Of a DNA stretch of 64,000 nucleotides, positions 1 to 11,460 are shown one piece after another; position 1 is the stretch's first letter, and every line of letters starts with the position of its first letter. The translations under genes were made by a program, and so were the position numbers. The stretch covers positions 13,842,625 to 13,906,624 of the forward strand of contig OZ024856.1 of the NCBI GenBank assembly GCA_964017155.1, in the 5' to 3' direction. This DNA comes from Oasisia sp. SBJ-2009 (lineage: Eukaryota > Annelida > Polychaeta > Sabellida > Siboglinidae). The notes beneath the pieces were generated by a model. It had not been told where the DNA came from. It worked only from the letters and a program-made list of their open reading frames with translations, and did no database searches.

Positions 1-843
1 TCACATGACTTATAGCAGTTAGTAAGCGTACATCGCAAAAGAAAAGGTGGCATTAGACAGCAAAACCTTTGGCTTACCACGAGATTCAGGCGCTGAGCAA
101 AACAATTGTTTAACAATGTATAACCATGTCAGCCAAACCACAAACAAAACAAAGCAAATGTGAACACAAGAAACAATATAAACAGTAGAAAGAAATGCCG
201 ACATAGTAACAGAAACACCCCAGGACGTTCATCCAGACATGCAAGTATGAAAATGTTAAAACCAGAGGTGTGTGTTAGAAAAAGTTTCTTCTACAAGAGT
301 TCTAGGCCAGCATAATACATGGTAGGACGACAGGCAACATGCAGTCAGCTAGTACACAAAATGGCAGCTAAATGTCAAGACAGCATTCAAATAGGACATG
401 TGTTACTATAAACTGGCATTAGCTGAATATAGGTATGTGTGTATACCTTTGTGTCTGACATTACTATGGGTGATGTGACAATTCTTGATAGCCAGCACAC
501 AGGAAACAGATTGTTCAGTTCATCTTTGGGGGTAAATATTTGATGTGCCTACCGTAGTCATGATATACGTTGAGCTTCATGCGTCAAAGCACTGCTAGCA
601 AATTACTATAAAAAAGTAACCAAATTTAATCAGGAAAAACCTCAAAAACTACTTTGCATGATCACATATAGTCGTTATCTTTATTACGTAAATAAATAAA
701 ATACCTTTCGACTGATAACTACCACTCTGATAATACGATGACAAGTTTCAAAATGATTATCAAAAACAAACTTAATCTGATAAACTAAACCATACACACA
801 CACACACTGAGAACGCATTTGACAAGGGATAAAAAGTACTCAC
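1..843. other. Start of PC intron 9; no feature seen
   Basis: AT-rich sequence downstream of the last visible PC donor (minus strand). I see no conserved peptide, tandem repeat or RNA gene apart from a short CA run near 793-808. Confidence 0.6.
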
Positions 844-1078
844 AAAACGGTATTGTTGGGACAGTGGGTTCGAGTATGGGTGGTTTGATTGTGGTGGCAA
901 GTGTTGTCATTGGGCCGTTCACCATCGTCTCCCCCAGGAAATACAGGAGCTTCTGGGCTCGGTTCTGTGAGGGCGGGAACTGGAAGAGCTGGGGGTTCTC
1001 ATCGATGAAGTACGTGTCAACAGCTCCATGCATGAAGGCCGGGTTACGCAGGACGTTCAACAGGAACGGCGTGTTTGT
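844..1078 (-). CDS. PC: PC coding exon 9 (linker to carboxyltransferase domain); last exon in window
   Basis: Encodes [49 protein letters not shown] and a proline- and threonine-rich stretch ending VPTIPF. This matches the region of animal PC between the biotin carboxylase and carboxyltransferase domains. Donor GTGAGT from 843, ending in phase 1, so the next exon must begin with the last two bases of a codon. That exon is not found at 1-843. Confidence 0.92.
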
Positions 1079-4000
1079 CTGACGGCAACAGAAGACACAT
1101 CCTTAGTGAATCTCTTCGTATTCCGTCTCAGTCAGCTTTAGTGGACATGCGCTGTGACTGTATTTAAAGTAACATTTTATATAGATTGTCAACTTCAGAA
1201 AATGTAATCGTAAAATATTATAAAAACTGTATTTACTTGTGAACCTCGTGTTGCAGATAAATATACAATACATAAAAGTTAATTACATGCAAGTGTATAA
1301 CCCAGAGATATTGATCTATGGCTTGGTTAGTTTTTTATCACACTCGTTAAATAATATTTATTTATTTTATAAAACGCCATAAATCATATCAATAACTGAG
1401 ACAACACTGCTGTTCAAACATCCGGTTTTAATACAAATTACCATGATGATGGCTCTTGTAATTCTCCAGTACTGGCCTGTATAGTACAATTCATTTTTAC
1501 GAGTTCTATTAATTCATTGACAAGGTTTAAATATTTAGTAAAGATCATCCTGTGATGGTTCAAATAACTTGACCTTGGCTGACCTTCACGCCCCTGATGC
1601 GGAACTCCCTGAGTGCCCTCTCCATCTTGTAGCACGCTCTCTCGTGGCTCTTCGCATGTGCAATCACTTTCACTAGAAGTGAGTCGTAGTATGGTGAAAT
1701 AATTGCCCCTGCAAAGGTTGCCGCTCCGTCCAATCGGATCCCCATGCCTTCTCCGCTGCGGAACACCTATGGCAGGTCACAAACTCCACTGAAATGTGAC
1801 TTAAATATTAACATAACTCACATTTACAAGCCACGTTTTTAATCTGACATCATTGTCGAATCATCGAACATGACCCAGACCCAGAACAAGCCACTTCAGT
1901 CATCATGTACTGTGCACTGAGTAGTCAAAAACATGATTGGCCTAAATTGGGCAAACAATAAAAGACCCACCCCTAAACTATCACACACTGAAAACAAAGC
2001 ACACTCTGGTTAATTGTCCTCCTCTAGATAATGACTTCTCCCTATGTGACCTTTATTGATGTAAGACCACAAAAAGGTGCACATCCGCCATTCCCCGTGC
2101 GACCAAAGAGTACCCTATAAAAACAGTGTTATGCAGGTTGTCTGAATTTCTGTGAGCACATATGTAGTGTGGAGTGAGTAGAATGTTTTTGTGCAGCGTG
2201 GCATCAGAGCTGTCAAATTATGACAACTGTCAATCGGTGCATTTCTGCGTATTAATACAGTTGTCATTTTGCTTGGTGATGTAATCGGGGACAATCCGTG
2301 GGTGTTTCAAGCAGAAATAGAGGGGTGTAAGGTTTGAAAGAAGTTTGTGGGAGCCTGAGGTACTAAAAGTTCACGAATTTTTCACTGAACCTCTAACTTC
2401 TGTCTATGGATGGTAAATATGCTGTGAAATTGTCAATAACAGAACTCATCAAGTTTAGTAGGAAATGAAAGAAACGTTATAATGGTCGCCTATTGAAAAT
2501 GCAAATGTGGTCCGACTCCTATTGCCACATCCTCTAACCTCAATCCTGCCTGTGTCCGGCTGGAACTGTTTGGCTGGGTCCTCGGTGGTCATTCGGCACT
2601 GGATGGCGCCACCGTGTGGGACGATATCGGCCTGCGTTAGTCCCATCTCTGGCAGAGACTTGCCCTCCGCCACACGGATCTGTGTGTGCACCAGGTCAAT
2701 CCTGGGGGACAGACAGACAGACGGACAGTGTGACGGGTAATAATCTCCATGGTGAAACACGCCGCCTGTCTGAAGCAACTGAAGACACTTCTGTTTAAAA
2801 GAGCATTTTCACTTTAAAAGAACAATGTTTTAATATTTTTAATATGTACTATTTATCAACTATTTTTTTTATTGTAATATAATTAACTATTATTTAGTTT
2901 TAATATCTACTATTTTAATATCTATTATTATTCCACTATTTTAATATTTATTTATTTTTTACATTGTAATATAATTAACTATTATTTATCAGTATGAGTA
3001 TTTTAGTATTATTAAGATTAATATTATTTATATTGAATTTTTTTTTTTTTACTGATCTATTTATTTTACAACTACCAGGGTACGTCTCTATTTTTTATTT
3101 TTAGGTAATCAGTATATTCGTGTAAAGTGTAATGCGCCTCTGAATGGTTTTAGTGCTAGATATATGGCATAGACAAATACTGTATTTATTATTATATTAT
3201 ATATTATCATTATCTTATACATATCGTGGTATCACAAACTGAACGGTATCTCACTGAAAATTAATAGAGAGCGTAGTAGAGACATCTGTAGAGACACATG
3301 ACTGTAAGCAATCTCAGTTTTATGAATACAGTCATCGGTAACATTTAAAACTGTCAAAATATCTGTTTTCACCCCAAACCCATCATGCATACAGCATTCA
3401 GATGACTGTATTTTGCGGCGGTCTTTTAGTGAACAGATTACTCAAAATAAACGCTACTAAAAATCAAGCTTAATCGTAAAAATTTCGGTTGAACCGTAAT
3501 TCATTAAAAAAAAATTCAGTTCAGTTCAGTTTCCTTAAATTACATTAACCCCTTCCACCCTGCAGGGGTACTTTGGGGCGGCAGAACTCACCCCGTAATC
3601 TCCTCGCTCACTGTGTGTTCCACCTGCAGCCGAGCGTTCACTTCGATGAAGTAATACTTCCCGGATTTGTCAAGCAGGAACTCGACGGTCCCGGCGTTCT
3701 CGTAGCCGACGTTCTGCGCGAGTCGTACGGCATCCGCCAGCATCGAGTCCCGCACCTCTGTGGCGAGGTTCGGTGCCGGGGCGATCTCAATCACCTTCTG
3801 ATGACGCCGCTGCACGGAGCAGTCACGCTCAAACAGGTGAATCACGTTGCCGTACTTGTCGCCTGAAACGCACACCAGGTGGCACTGTTTTACAAGCTGC
3901 AAGAGGCGGTGCTGTGTGGCCTGGTTACGACGACGGGAAGATGTACTTTGTTGTGTCAAGAACATGAAGAAATGTACAGGCGTCACACCAAGTGGTGTCG

Positions 4001-7000
4001 TACATGATGTACCAATGATAAATCGAAAGACATTGGATGATAACTTAATTGATAACTTAATTATTTTTATTTTAATAAAATGTATCATTAACGAATCGGA
4101 ATTTTTTTAATGCAAAATCTGAATTCTTGTCATTTTAATAAGTAAGTAAAATTATTAAATAATTAATTAAATAATTAATTGATAACTTAATTATTTTTAT
4201 TTTTATAAAATGTGCCATTAATGAATCGGAAACAAATTAAATTCATTATATAGCTGCATGACTAAAATAATTTTTTGGTAATTGTAGTTTCGTCCTAACG
4301 TTTCACCACCTGATGTTTTATCCAGGTATAGCACACATCACAATACGATATCATTTGCTCTTACTAAATACACCACTAAAGAAAATATTGATCGCATTAA
4401 GTCATTCCAATTCCTAAGATGGGGTTCCTTTGAAGGGTCAGTGTCAATTACCCATGATCTGGACCTCGATGTGGCGAGGGCGTTCAATGAACTTCTCCAA
4501 GAACAGCGCCCCGTTCCCGAAAGCTGCCAGTGCCTCTGAGGTCGCCCGCGTGAACGCATCTCTGATGTCCTGACAACAGAAGGAAGACGCCAGTCAGTGA
4601 GGCCGACTTCGATTCAGCTACGCGAGTAACTCGCGTAACCCGAGTTCCAATCGAACAGCCGAGATCACTCGAGGACGTGACCATTTGTGACCTAGATTAG
4701 CTACTCGAGGCAATCGCGGGTTTTACAGGATTCACTCGAGTAGCTGACGTCATTAGCAGTAACAGCCAATAGGGAACGTAGGCCCCTACTAAACAAGAAA
4801 TTAATTAAACATTACATGACACAATCATTTAAATATGGATTAAAATCACCACATTTTATGAATTATAATTTAAGACCAAGAAGACGAACGTCACAATTTG
4901 CACACTAAACAACTGATTACTTTATTTTATTTATTTATTTATTTTATTTATTTACTTAAGGGGTTTATGTCCGTGATCACGATCATCGGTGTTCAGTTGG
5001 ATTACGTGCGTAGTACTGCGCGCGCAGAGTTACGCGAGTAACTCGTGTAGCTCAATCGAAGTCGGCCTGTGAGTGCACTGACACCAGGGCTTTGGACCAC
5101 AAACAACTGCAGGAAACAATACTACTATACCGTATAATATACACTATACTATTCTTCATATACGCCATGCAAGTATATTTATTTTAAGTGAAATATCTTA
5201 AAGTGCCAATACATATCAAAGACTTAGAGACGTAAGTTCAAATCGTTGTCTGTGTTTTCTCTGTGTAATATGTCCAGAAAACAATAGTTCTATAAACCAG
5301 GCAATGGATTTAATCAACCTGTAGCACACTTATATGTGAATCTTCAACTCACTGAGTGGATGAGAGCCACCGAGAGGGCACACTTTCTTTTCACTTTAAA
5401 TGCTGTAAGTAACGGGGGGACATCATCCTCCAAACTAAACTATCACGACTAAAACACGACTTTTAAGGAATAAATTCACCAATGTTAAGGTTTCTTTTCT
5501 GATCTAGGATTACGAACATACGCCCCGATCTACAAAAAAACTGTTGGTGCCGCCACCTGGTGGCCACGTGACGTACCTCCATCTTGTCGACCCGCCTCAT
5601 GCCCCGGCCACCGCCCCCGAAGGCCGCCTTGAAGATGATGGGCAGGCCGTGGTCTGTCGCGAACTCTTCGGCCTCCTCCACGCTGGCCACTGGTCCAGGA
5701 GTGCCCGGCACCACCCTGATATCTGGACACATTGTCACACGGTCACAAACACATTGTCACACGGTCACAAACACATTGCCACACGGTCACAAACACATTG
5801 CCACACGGTCACAAACACATTGTCACACGGTCACAAACACATTGTCACACGGTCACAAACACATTGTCACACGGTCACAAACACATTGTCACACGGTCAC
5901 AAACACATTGTCACACGGTCACAAACACATTGTCACACGGTCACAAACACATTGTCACACGGTCACAAACACATTGCCACACGGTCACAAACACATTGTC
6001 ACACGGTCACAAACACATTGTCACACGGTCACAAACACATTGTCACACGGTCACAAACACATTGTCACACGGTCACAAACACATTGTCACACGGTCACAA
6101 ACACATTGTCACACGGTCACAAACACATTGTCACACGGTCACAAACACATTGTCACACGGTCACAAACACATTGCCACACGGTCACAAACACATTGTCAC
6201 ACGGTCACAAACACATTGTCACATGGTCACAAACACATTGTCACACGGTCACAAACACATTGTCACACGGTCACAAACACATTGTCACACGGTCACAAAC
6301 ACATTGCCACACGGTCACAAACACATTGTCACACGGTCACAAACACATTGTCACACGGTCACAAACACATTGTCACACGGTCACAAACACATTGTCACAC
6401 GGTCACAAACACATTGTCACACGGTCACAAACACATTGTCACACGGTCACAAACACATTGTCACACGGTCACAAACACATTGTCACACGGTCACAAACAC
6501 ATTGTCACACGGTCACAAACACATTGCCACACGGTCACAAACACATTGTCACACGGTCACAAACACATTGTCACACGGTCACAAACACATTGTCACACGG
6601 TCACAAACACATTGTCACACGGTCACAAACACATTGTCACACGGTCACAAACACATTGCCACACGGTCACAAACACATTGTCACACAAAGTCGCAAACAT
6701 CGTAGTTATTAACTAACGATTATCTAGTCGCTTACATTTCAACTTGCGTGTCACTTCACACATCGTCCAAGGCACGCCTGGACATGTCAACTTAGTTTCT
6801 CTCGGAAGAATTCAGGCGAATTTATTACTGTATAAAAGTTATTTACCTAATGCAGTCATATTCTATTGTCAGATACCGTTCTATTCACGCTGTTCATAGA
6901 GTCGAATGAACTAAAGCAATGGGGAATTAACAAAATAAAATAAACTCCCAGCACACTTGTAAACATTTACATAATTTTACACATAGTAATAATTATTATT

Positions 7001-7005
7001 ATATG

Positions 7006-7074
<69 letters not shown>

Positions 7075-7118
7075 GTATATGTGTATATATATGTATATAC
7101 ATATGTATATACACATAT

Positions 7119-7169
<51 letters not shown>

Positions 7170-7209
7170 TATATACACACACATATGTAATATATATATA
7201 AATATATAC

Positions 7210-7256
<47 letters not shown>

Positions 7257-9080
7257 CACATATATATATACACACACACACATATGTATATATACACACA
7301 CACACACTTAAATCAAGTATATCACAAGAACACAAAGTAGTCTGCCCTACATTAGATCAACCTAATCAAACAAGACGGCGGTAACAACAAAAGAATAGTG
7401 AAGAGTCCTACTGACCTACCGAGTCACCTCCCAACCCCCCAGTGCGCGGCCTGTGACAGTCCACCAGCCCTTGTGCCACTCACCCGCCTGTTCTGCAGCG
7501 ATCCGCGCCTCGACCTTGTCCCCCATCTTGGTGATGGCCTCGGGTGTGGGACCCACAAACATGATGCCGGCATCGATGCAAGACTGGGCGAAGTCGCCCC
7601 GCTCGGACAGGAAGCCGTAGCCGGGGTGGATAGCGTCAATGTGGTTGTCCTGCAAATAAAACGTGTTCGTACACACGGAGGGAACAACGGGGGCACGTTT
7701 CGTCACCTTCCATGCCGAGTGAAGTTTCCCAATAGGACACCAGGTGGCTGCACTATGCTGATTCGCATTTTCCAGGAGACAATATTTACATTCCTGTTTG
7801 ATATAATAATAGATTCCGTGTGCAATCTGCCCATATGTACTCTGTATAACTAAATATATATAAACAATTATGTGCATGAAAATACGCCTGTCTGTGTTAG
7901 ATTCTTAAATGGCGAATATCTGTGAGATTTACAAGCTGCGGTGTGCGAGATATGATGGATCCTAAATATGTGTATAAGTTATTTGTATTACACATTTAAG
8001 AATTCAGCATATTTATGCGTTATTCAATATCTATACTACATAACATTAATATCTATACAACATAAAACCAACATTTATACTTTATAAAATATATTTGACC
8101 CACATCTACTATGATCACACGGTGACCCCAAGTTGACCCCTGACAGGTGAACTGGCCAGCCTCCGTACCTGGGCGATCCGGATGATCTCTGGGATGTTGA
8201 GGTAGGCGGCAACGGGGGCAAGTCCCTTGCCGATGAGGTACGCCTCGTCAGCCTTGAGCCGATGCATGTGGTTCTTGTCCTGCTCCGAGTAGATGGCGAT
8301 CGACTCGATGTCCATTTCTGAGCACGCTCGGAACACTCGGATCGCAATCTCACCTACGGACGATTGACACACCGAGTTAGTGACTGTCACAGATGTGTCA
8401 TCCAAGATGAAGATGAAGATGAGGACAGAGGGGAAACGAGCGATACAATGTTGAGAGGGCAGGGCACAGTGACTCAGTGAGGGAATGTTTAGAGGCACGG
8501 AAGACGAAGGAAGAAGTGGAAGGGACTCTGCAAGGTCTGTCTCCCCTCACAAGGAGAAGGCGGGGAGAGCCTGTCTCTGTCCTGCGTGGAATTGTTTATT
8601 CTGTTCCTACTCCCAGAGAGTTTGCTGTGTTGCATGTTAAGTTACAACACAATTTTTCATTTATGAACATGCGTTCCTTTGACGCATAGAGCGTGAATAA
8701 GCTGTTAAATGCTACGTCTATAAACCACTGTCGATCGAATTTCCTTTAAAAACACAAAATATTCACGTTACATCAACTTCAGACAAATTATTAAAAGAAC
8801 ATTCACGTCCTGGGAAACAATTACGAATGACTGCATTTATAAGCATTGCTGTAAGAATTTGGGATTTTTGACATGACCTCTTACCTCTGTTCGCCACCAG
8901 CAGCCTTTTGATTGGCTTGTACTCATATCCCATGGTGCCGAGGCTGCTCGACGCATGCTGGTGAACTTGCGACGCCACAGGCAACACATATCGATGTGGC
9001 TGGCAGATTCGTGCTTGTCTCACCAGGTGGCACTTTGCATTGGCCGACAGCCATCCTACACGACTTTGTACGCGAAACAT
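844..9080 (-). CDS. PC: Pyruvate carboxylase, mitochondrial (5' nine coding exons; 3' part outside window)
   Basis: Pyruvate carboxylase is a biotin enzyme of the mitochondrial matrix that converts pyruvate, bicarbonate and ATP to oxaloacetate. Nine minus-strand exons join in consistent phase into 554 codons plus one base: 9080-8885, 8353-8169, 7649-7484, 5722-5577, 4569-4452, 3862-3592, 2701-2539, 1766-1584, 1078-844, all with GT-AG introns. The product has an Arg-rich, acid-poor leader, then the biotin carboxylase domain: [24 protein letters not shown], the ATP-grasp loop [42 protein letters not shown] and YYDSLLVKV, then [10 protein letters not shown] and NRAQKLL typical of the PC linker. 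That order and the linker fit PC rather than acetyl-CoA, propionyl-CoA or methylcrotonyl-CoA carboxylase. The carboxyltransferase and biotinyl domains must lie left of position 1. No frameshift or stop is seen. The start is the first in-frame ATG (9080); a TGA lies in frame just upstream. Confidence 0.95.
1584..1766 (-). CDS. PC: PC coding exon 8
   Basis: 61 codons in phase 0 at both ends, from [20 protein letters not shown] through [15 protein letters not shown] to [13 protein letters not shown]-x-K closes the biotin carboxylase domain and REF-x-I-x-GVK leads into the connecting region. Acceptor CCATAG, donor GTCAGC. Confidence 0.94.
2539..2701 (-). CDS. PC: PC coding exon 7
   Basis: Completes a split Gly and encodes [20 protein letters not shown] through [19 protein letters not shown] and RIE. 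The QCR-x-TTEDP block is a diagnostic C-terminal biotin carboxylase motif. The acceptor follows a long pyrimidine tract ending CCCCCAG; donor GTTAGA. 54 full codons. Confidence 0.94.
2864..3215 (+). repeat. Dispersed AT-rich repeat, copy A (PC intron 6)
   Basis: About 350 bases of this intron resemble 41,980-42,325 in the same orientation. Shared blocks include AATATAATTAACTATTATTT, TTTTAGTATTATTAAGA, TACGTCTCTATTTTT and GTAAAGTGTAATGCGCCTC, and both copies run into a TTA/TAT-rich tail. The part around GTAATGCGCCTCTGAATGG and the trinucleotide tail look like the 3' end of a SINE or LINE, which is inference. Confidence 0.7.
3592..3862 (-). CDS. PC: PC coding exon 6 (biotin carboxylase catalytic core)
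   Basis: The longest PC exon here, 271 bp. It encodes [43 protein letters not shown] and [20 protein letters not shown]. The second half is the biotin carboxylase signature bearing the conserved Glu, Asn and Arg of the metal and bicarbonate site. Acceptor TTTCAG, donor GTGAGT from 3591, ends in phase 2. Confidence 0.96.
4452..4569 (-). CDS. PC: PC coding exon 5
   Basis: Encodes [20 protein letters not shown] through [21 protein letters not shown] and the E-x-P-RHIEVQ segment are characteristic of PC-type biotin carboxylase domains. Acceptor TTGTCAG at 4570, donor GTAATT from 4451. A MITE begins about 30 bases upstream of the acceptor. Confidence 0.94.
4600..5068. mobile_element. MITE with ~38-bp terminal inverted repeats in PC intron 4
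   Basis: The left end begins GGCCGACTTCGATTCAGCTA and continues CGCGAGTAACTCGCGTAAC. The right end is its inverse complement with a few changes (ends TCAATCGAAGTCGGCC). The body is about 470 bp and AT-rich, with no coding capacity. The target duplication is not clear. It sits about 30 bases from the acceptor of PC exon 5. Confidence 0.75.
5577..5722 (-). CDS. PC: PC coding exon 4 (ATP-grasp glycine-rich loop)
   Basis: Encodes [20 protein letters not shown] through [18 protein letters not shown], the nucleotide-binding loop of the ATP-grasp fold. The split codon at its start reads GAT (Asp). Donor GTACGT. Its acceptor, ending GTGTCCAG, lies directly against a 22-bp minisatellite that fills the next kilobase of intron, so the branch-point and pyrimidine region is repeat sequence. 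Confidence 0.94.
5727..6685. repeat. 22-bp minisatellite, about 43 copies, in PC intron 3
   Basis: A nearly uniform tandem array with unit ACATTGTCACACGGTCACAAAC and mainly a T/C change at one position. Because 22 is not a multiple of three, all three frames stay open for about 1 kb, producing spurious ORFs. In transcript orientation the array ends only a few bases before the AG of exon 4. Confidence 0.97.
7003..7305. repeat. AT-rich microsatellite in PC intron 3
   Basis: About 300 bases of (TA)n broken by short TG and CA steps, with inverted symmetry typical of long TA repeats. Non-coding. Confidence 0.95.
7484..7649 (-). CDS. PC: PC coding exon 3
   Basis: Encodes [20 protein letters not shown] through [20 protein letters not shown] is a hallmark of biotin carboxylases, and FVGPTPEAI with KMGDK follows as in the family. 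Acceptor TTTGCAG, strong donor GTGAGT from 7483, 55 codons plus one base. Confidence 0.95.
8169..8353 (-). CDS. PC: PC coding exon 2
   Basis: Encodes [19 protein letters not shown] through [12 protein letters not shown], 61 codons after the two bases that complete a split Gly. The YSEQD and ADEAYLI segments are standard for the N-terminal biotin carboxylase subdomain. Acceptor TAG at 8356-8354, donor GTACGG from 8168. Ends in phase 0. Confidence 0.93.
8885..9080 (-). CDS. PC: PC coding exon 1: start codon, mitochondrial leader, first strand of the biotin carboxylase domain
   Basis: ATG at 9080-9078 opens [10 protein letters not shown], a leader with several Arg and His and no acidic residue for about 50 residues, as expected for a matrix-targeting peptide. 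It runs into [13 protein letters not shown], the beginning of the biotin carboxylase fold. The exon ends after the first base of a Gly codon, with donor GTAA at 8884. A pyrimidine-biased stretch ending in AG about 30 bases upstream of the ATG (near 9111) could be an acceptor, so a separate 5' UTR exon upstream is possible. Confidence 0.9.
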
Positions 9081-9111
9081 CGCCACTGGTCATGTGATGT
9101 CACGCCCTCTG

Positions 9112-10310
9112 TCAACAGAGAGCGGAACTATTGGCATGTCTTAATTAAGAGCAGGAAGTTATTCGGCAGTCACAGATATGAGTAGCATGCTTATGTGTTA
9201 TGCAAATCGGTGTTGGTTCAGTAATTATATACACAAATCAAACAGGATTCATGCATGTGTAAACTGATAAGAATTATTAATGTAAATGTTTATACATGGA
9301 ATATAAGGAATGACAGAAACAGGAGAGTGTTATACATAATCTATCCAACTCAAGGGGACCAATTATGCAGCAGTGCAGACTTCCTGATACAAAGAGAAAT
9401 AAATTAATCCGTTAACTTTATGACATTGACTTTATATGGCAAATTTATTATGAGAAATAACAAATAATTGTCATTCAGGATATTGGCCTGAAATAATACA
9501 TAACGTAAAGAAGATGTACTTGTTACAATATGTACAATAAATTGCCAAGAATAATTAGAGCAACTGGCCATTGTAAAATTGATCTCAAAACTGAGGGCCA
9601 GATATGTTATGATGAAATAAATACCATGGACAGGTAATATTTCTGGTTTTACATATAAAATATGAAACAACAATTTAAAGCAAAACAGTCAACTATTTCA
9701 CGGCTTCCTCAGAAAGTGAATCACAATTAACATGGTCATGTGAGAGACAGTTACAAATGTATGTCATTACACATGTATGTCTATATATTCATTAATTAAA
9801 CTGACAAATTCACTATAGATTATTACAAATGAAAACACGCAGCTTTTAATATTTTTAACTCTGAACATCTCTCAATTAATGATGCAACACTGTCACCCAA
9901 AACCTGAAAATCATTACTTAGATGTTACTTGTTTCAACTAATGATGAAAAATCTACTCATAAACATGTGTAGATCGCATTCGTGGTGGACGAAACTGGAG
10001 CCACGATATGTAACCACTTGTCTGGAGCCTGTTTCATAACATGGGTCAGTTGTTCACTTCCTGTTTTTCACTTTCCCTCGACTGTGTGGATGCACGTGGA
10101 AGGAAAACGTAGGAATAAAGCAGGCTTTAACACATCAGTTGCAGCAGTGAAAGCTTGCCAGAGAAACATAACAGGTAAAACATATCTTCTTACATAACGC
10201 ATCATCTATTTTTGAAACACTTGAACTGTTTATCACTGGCAAACCTGTTTGTACCAAGCACACTTCAACTTCTGTGCGGGTAGAAATTCTGCCTGTTTAA
10301 CTGACTTTGA
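9112..10310. other. Upstream flank or 5' intron of PC; nothing recognisable
   Basis: AT-rich sequence with no conserved peptide, RNA gene or clear repeat. It may be promoter or intron of PC, but no TATA box or CpG cluster stands out. Confidence 0.5.
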
Positions 10311-10368
10311 CTACATGGCCCCTCCCTGACTACATGGCCCCTCCCTGACTACATGGCCCCTCCCTCAG
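10310..10368. repeat. Short 19-bp tandem repeat
   Basis: GACTACATGGCCCCTCCCT is repeated about three times, the copies differing little. Confidence 0.85.
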
Positions 10369-10513
10369 TGATCTGTGTCTCTCCCTATCAGCCTGCTTGC
10401 TGTCAACAATCTCCTTATCCCTCTCTTAATTGGCATTTCTTGTGCAACTCCAAGTGCACCAATCAGCTACTCCCACACTTATGGCACTGCACACATTCAA
10501 GGCAGTTATCATC

Positions 10514-10518
<5 letters not shown>

Positions 10519-10590
<72 letters not shown>
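10519..10590. repeat. (TA)n microsatellite
   Basis: About 72 bases of uninterrupted TA dinucleotide, ending in a short CATA/CACA tail. Confidence 0.95.
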
Positions 10591-10594
<4 letters not shown>

Positions 10595-10779
10595 CACACA
10601 TAACTTTTATTAAAGAATTGATAACTTTTCATTGTTTGCATTTAATATAAAGCCACATTTTACTGACGATAATAGTTTACGTTACTGTATGTAAACTTTA
10701 CTGCATAACATTCAAAGTACTGCTAAATAAGAGCTATTATTGTTCTTATCATTCGTTCCAGGTGTCACTTTTAACTTAC

Positions 10780-11460
10780 TAGTTGTCAAGACAACTTGAC
10801 ATCTAGTAAGTAATTAAGACGGACACTAATAGTTTAACATGAAAACTTTTTACAACATCAACTGTCTGACTTTGGACCTTAGTCATATGTGATATTACTT
10901 TCCAATCAACCAGCAAATCATGCCAAATATAAGCAAAATCAAACTAAATAATAACCATTATTTTTATTCATTAAGTTAAAGTCATGTGACAAATATGTGG
11001 CAAGGTTAACTGCATGACATTGGCCCTGTCATGTGACATCAATTAATCAACTAGTTCATCTTGCCAGACATTGACAAAATCAAACTGAATAGTAGCTATT
11101 ATTATTATTCTTTTCAAAGGTCGACTAAATAATATATAACTGACAAATGCTGAACTAGTTTAATTTGCCAACATTTGACAAGGTCACCCAGACGACATTG
11201 TGCTGCAGTCATGTGACATAAAACTAATCAACTAGTTCATCTCGCCATGCATCAGCAAAAACAAGCTAAACTGAAACAAATATTTTATTATCCGTTCACT
11301 CCAGGAATACAGCTAGACAAACTCGCTGACCGACAGACGTAATTGTTAACTTAACCTACAAACTTTTGGCAAGGTCACCCATGACCCGTACGACATTGGG
11401 CGGCAGCCATGTTGCCTCAGTTTCAAATCAACTGGAACATCTTGCCAAATATCAGTGATC
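10780..11460. repeat. Degenerate ~180-bp tandem repeat, about four copies
   Basis: Each copy has a recognisable order: a GGCAAGGT(C/T)A block, an ACGACATTG block, GTCATGTGACAT, AATCAACTAGTTCATCTTGCC, then AAAATCAAACTAAATAAT and an ATT-rich stretch. The copies have diverged from each other, so the array is old. No function is apparent. Confidence 0.7.

Noticed and set aside
5727..6685. CRISPR-like regular repeat
   Set aside because: Units are contiguous with no unique spacers, and the locus is an intron of an animal gene.
5544..6716. Open frames of about 330-390 codons in three plus-strand frames
   Set aside because: They are read-throughs of the 22-bp minisatellite; the His/Thr-rich peptide is the same repeat in each frame.
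9081..9086. PC start two codons upstream of the chosen ATG
   Set aside because: That codon is GTG; the first ATG in frame is at 9080 and a TGA lies in frame just upstream.
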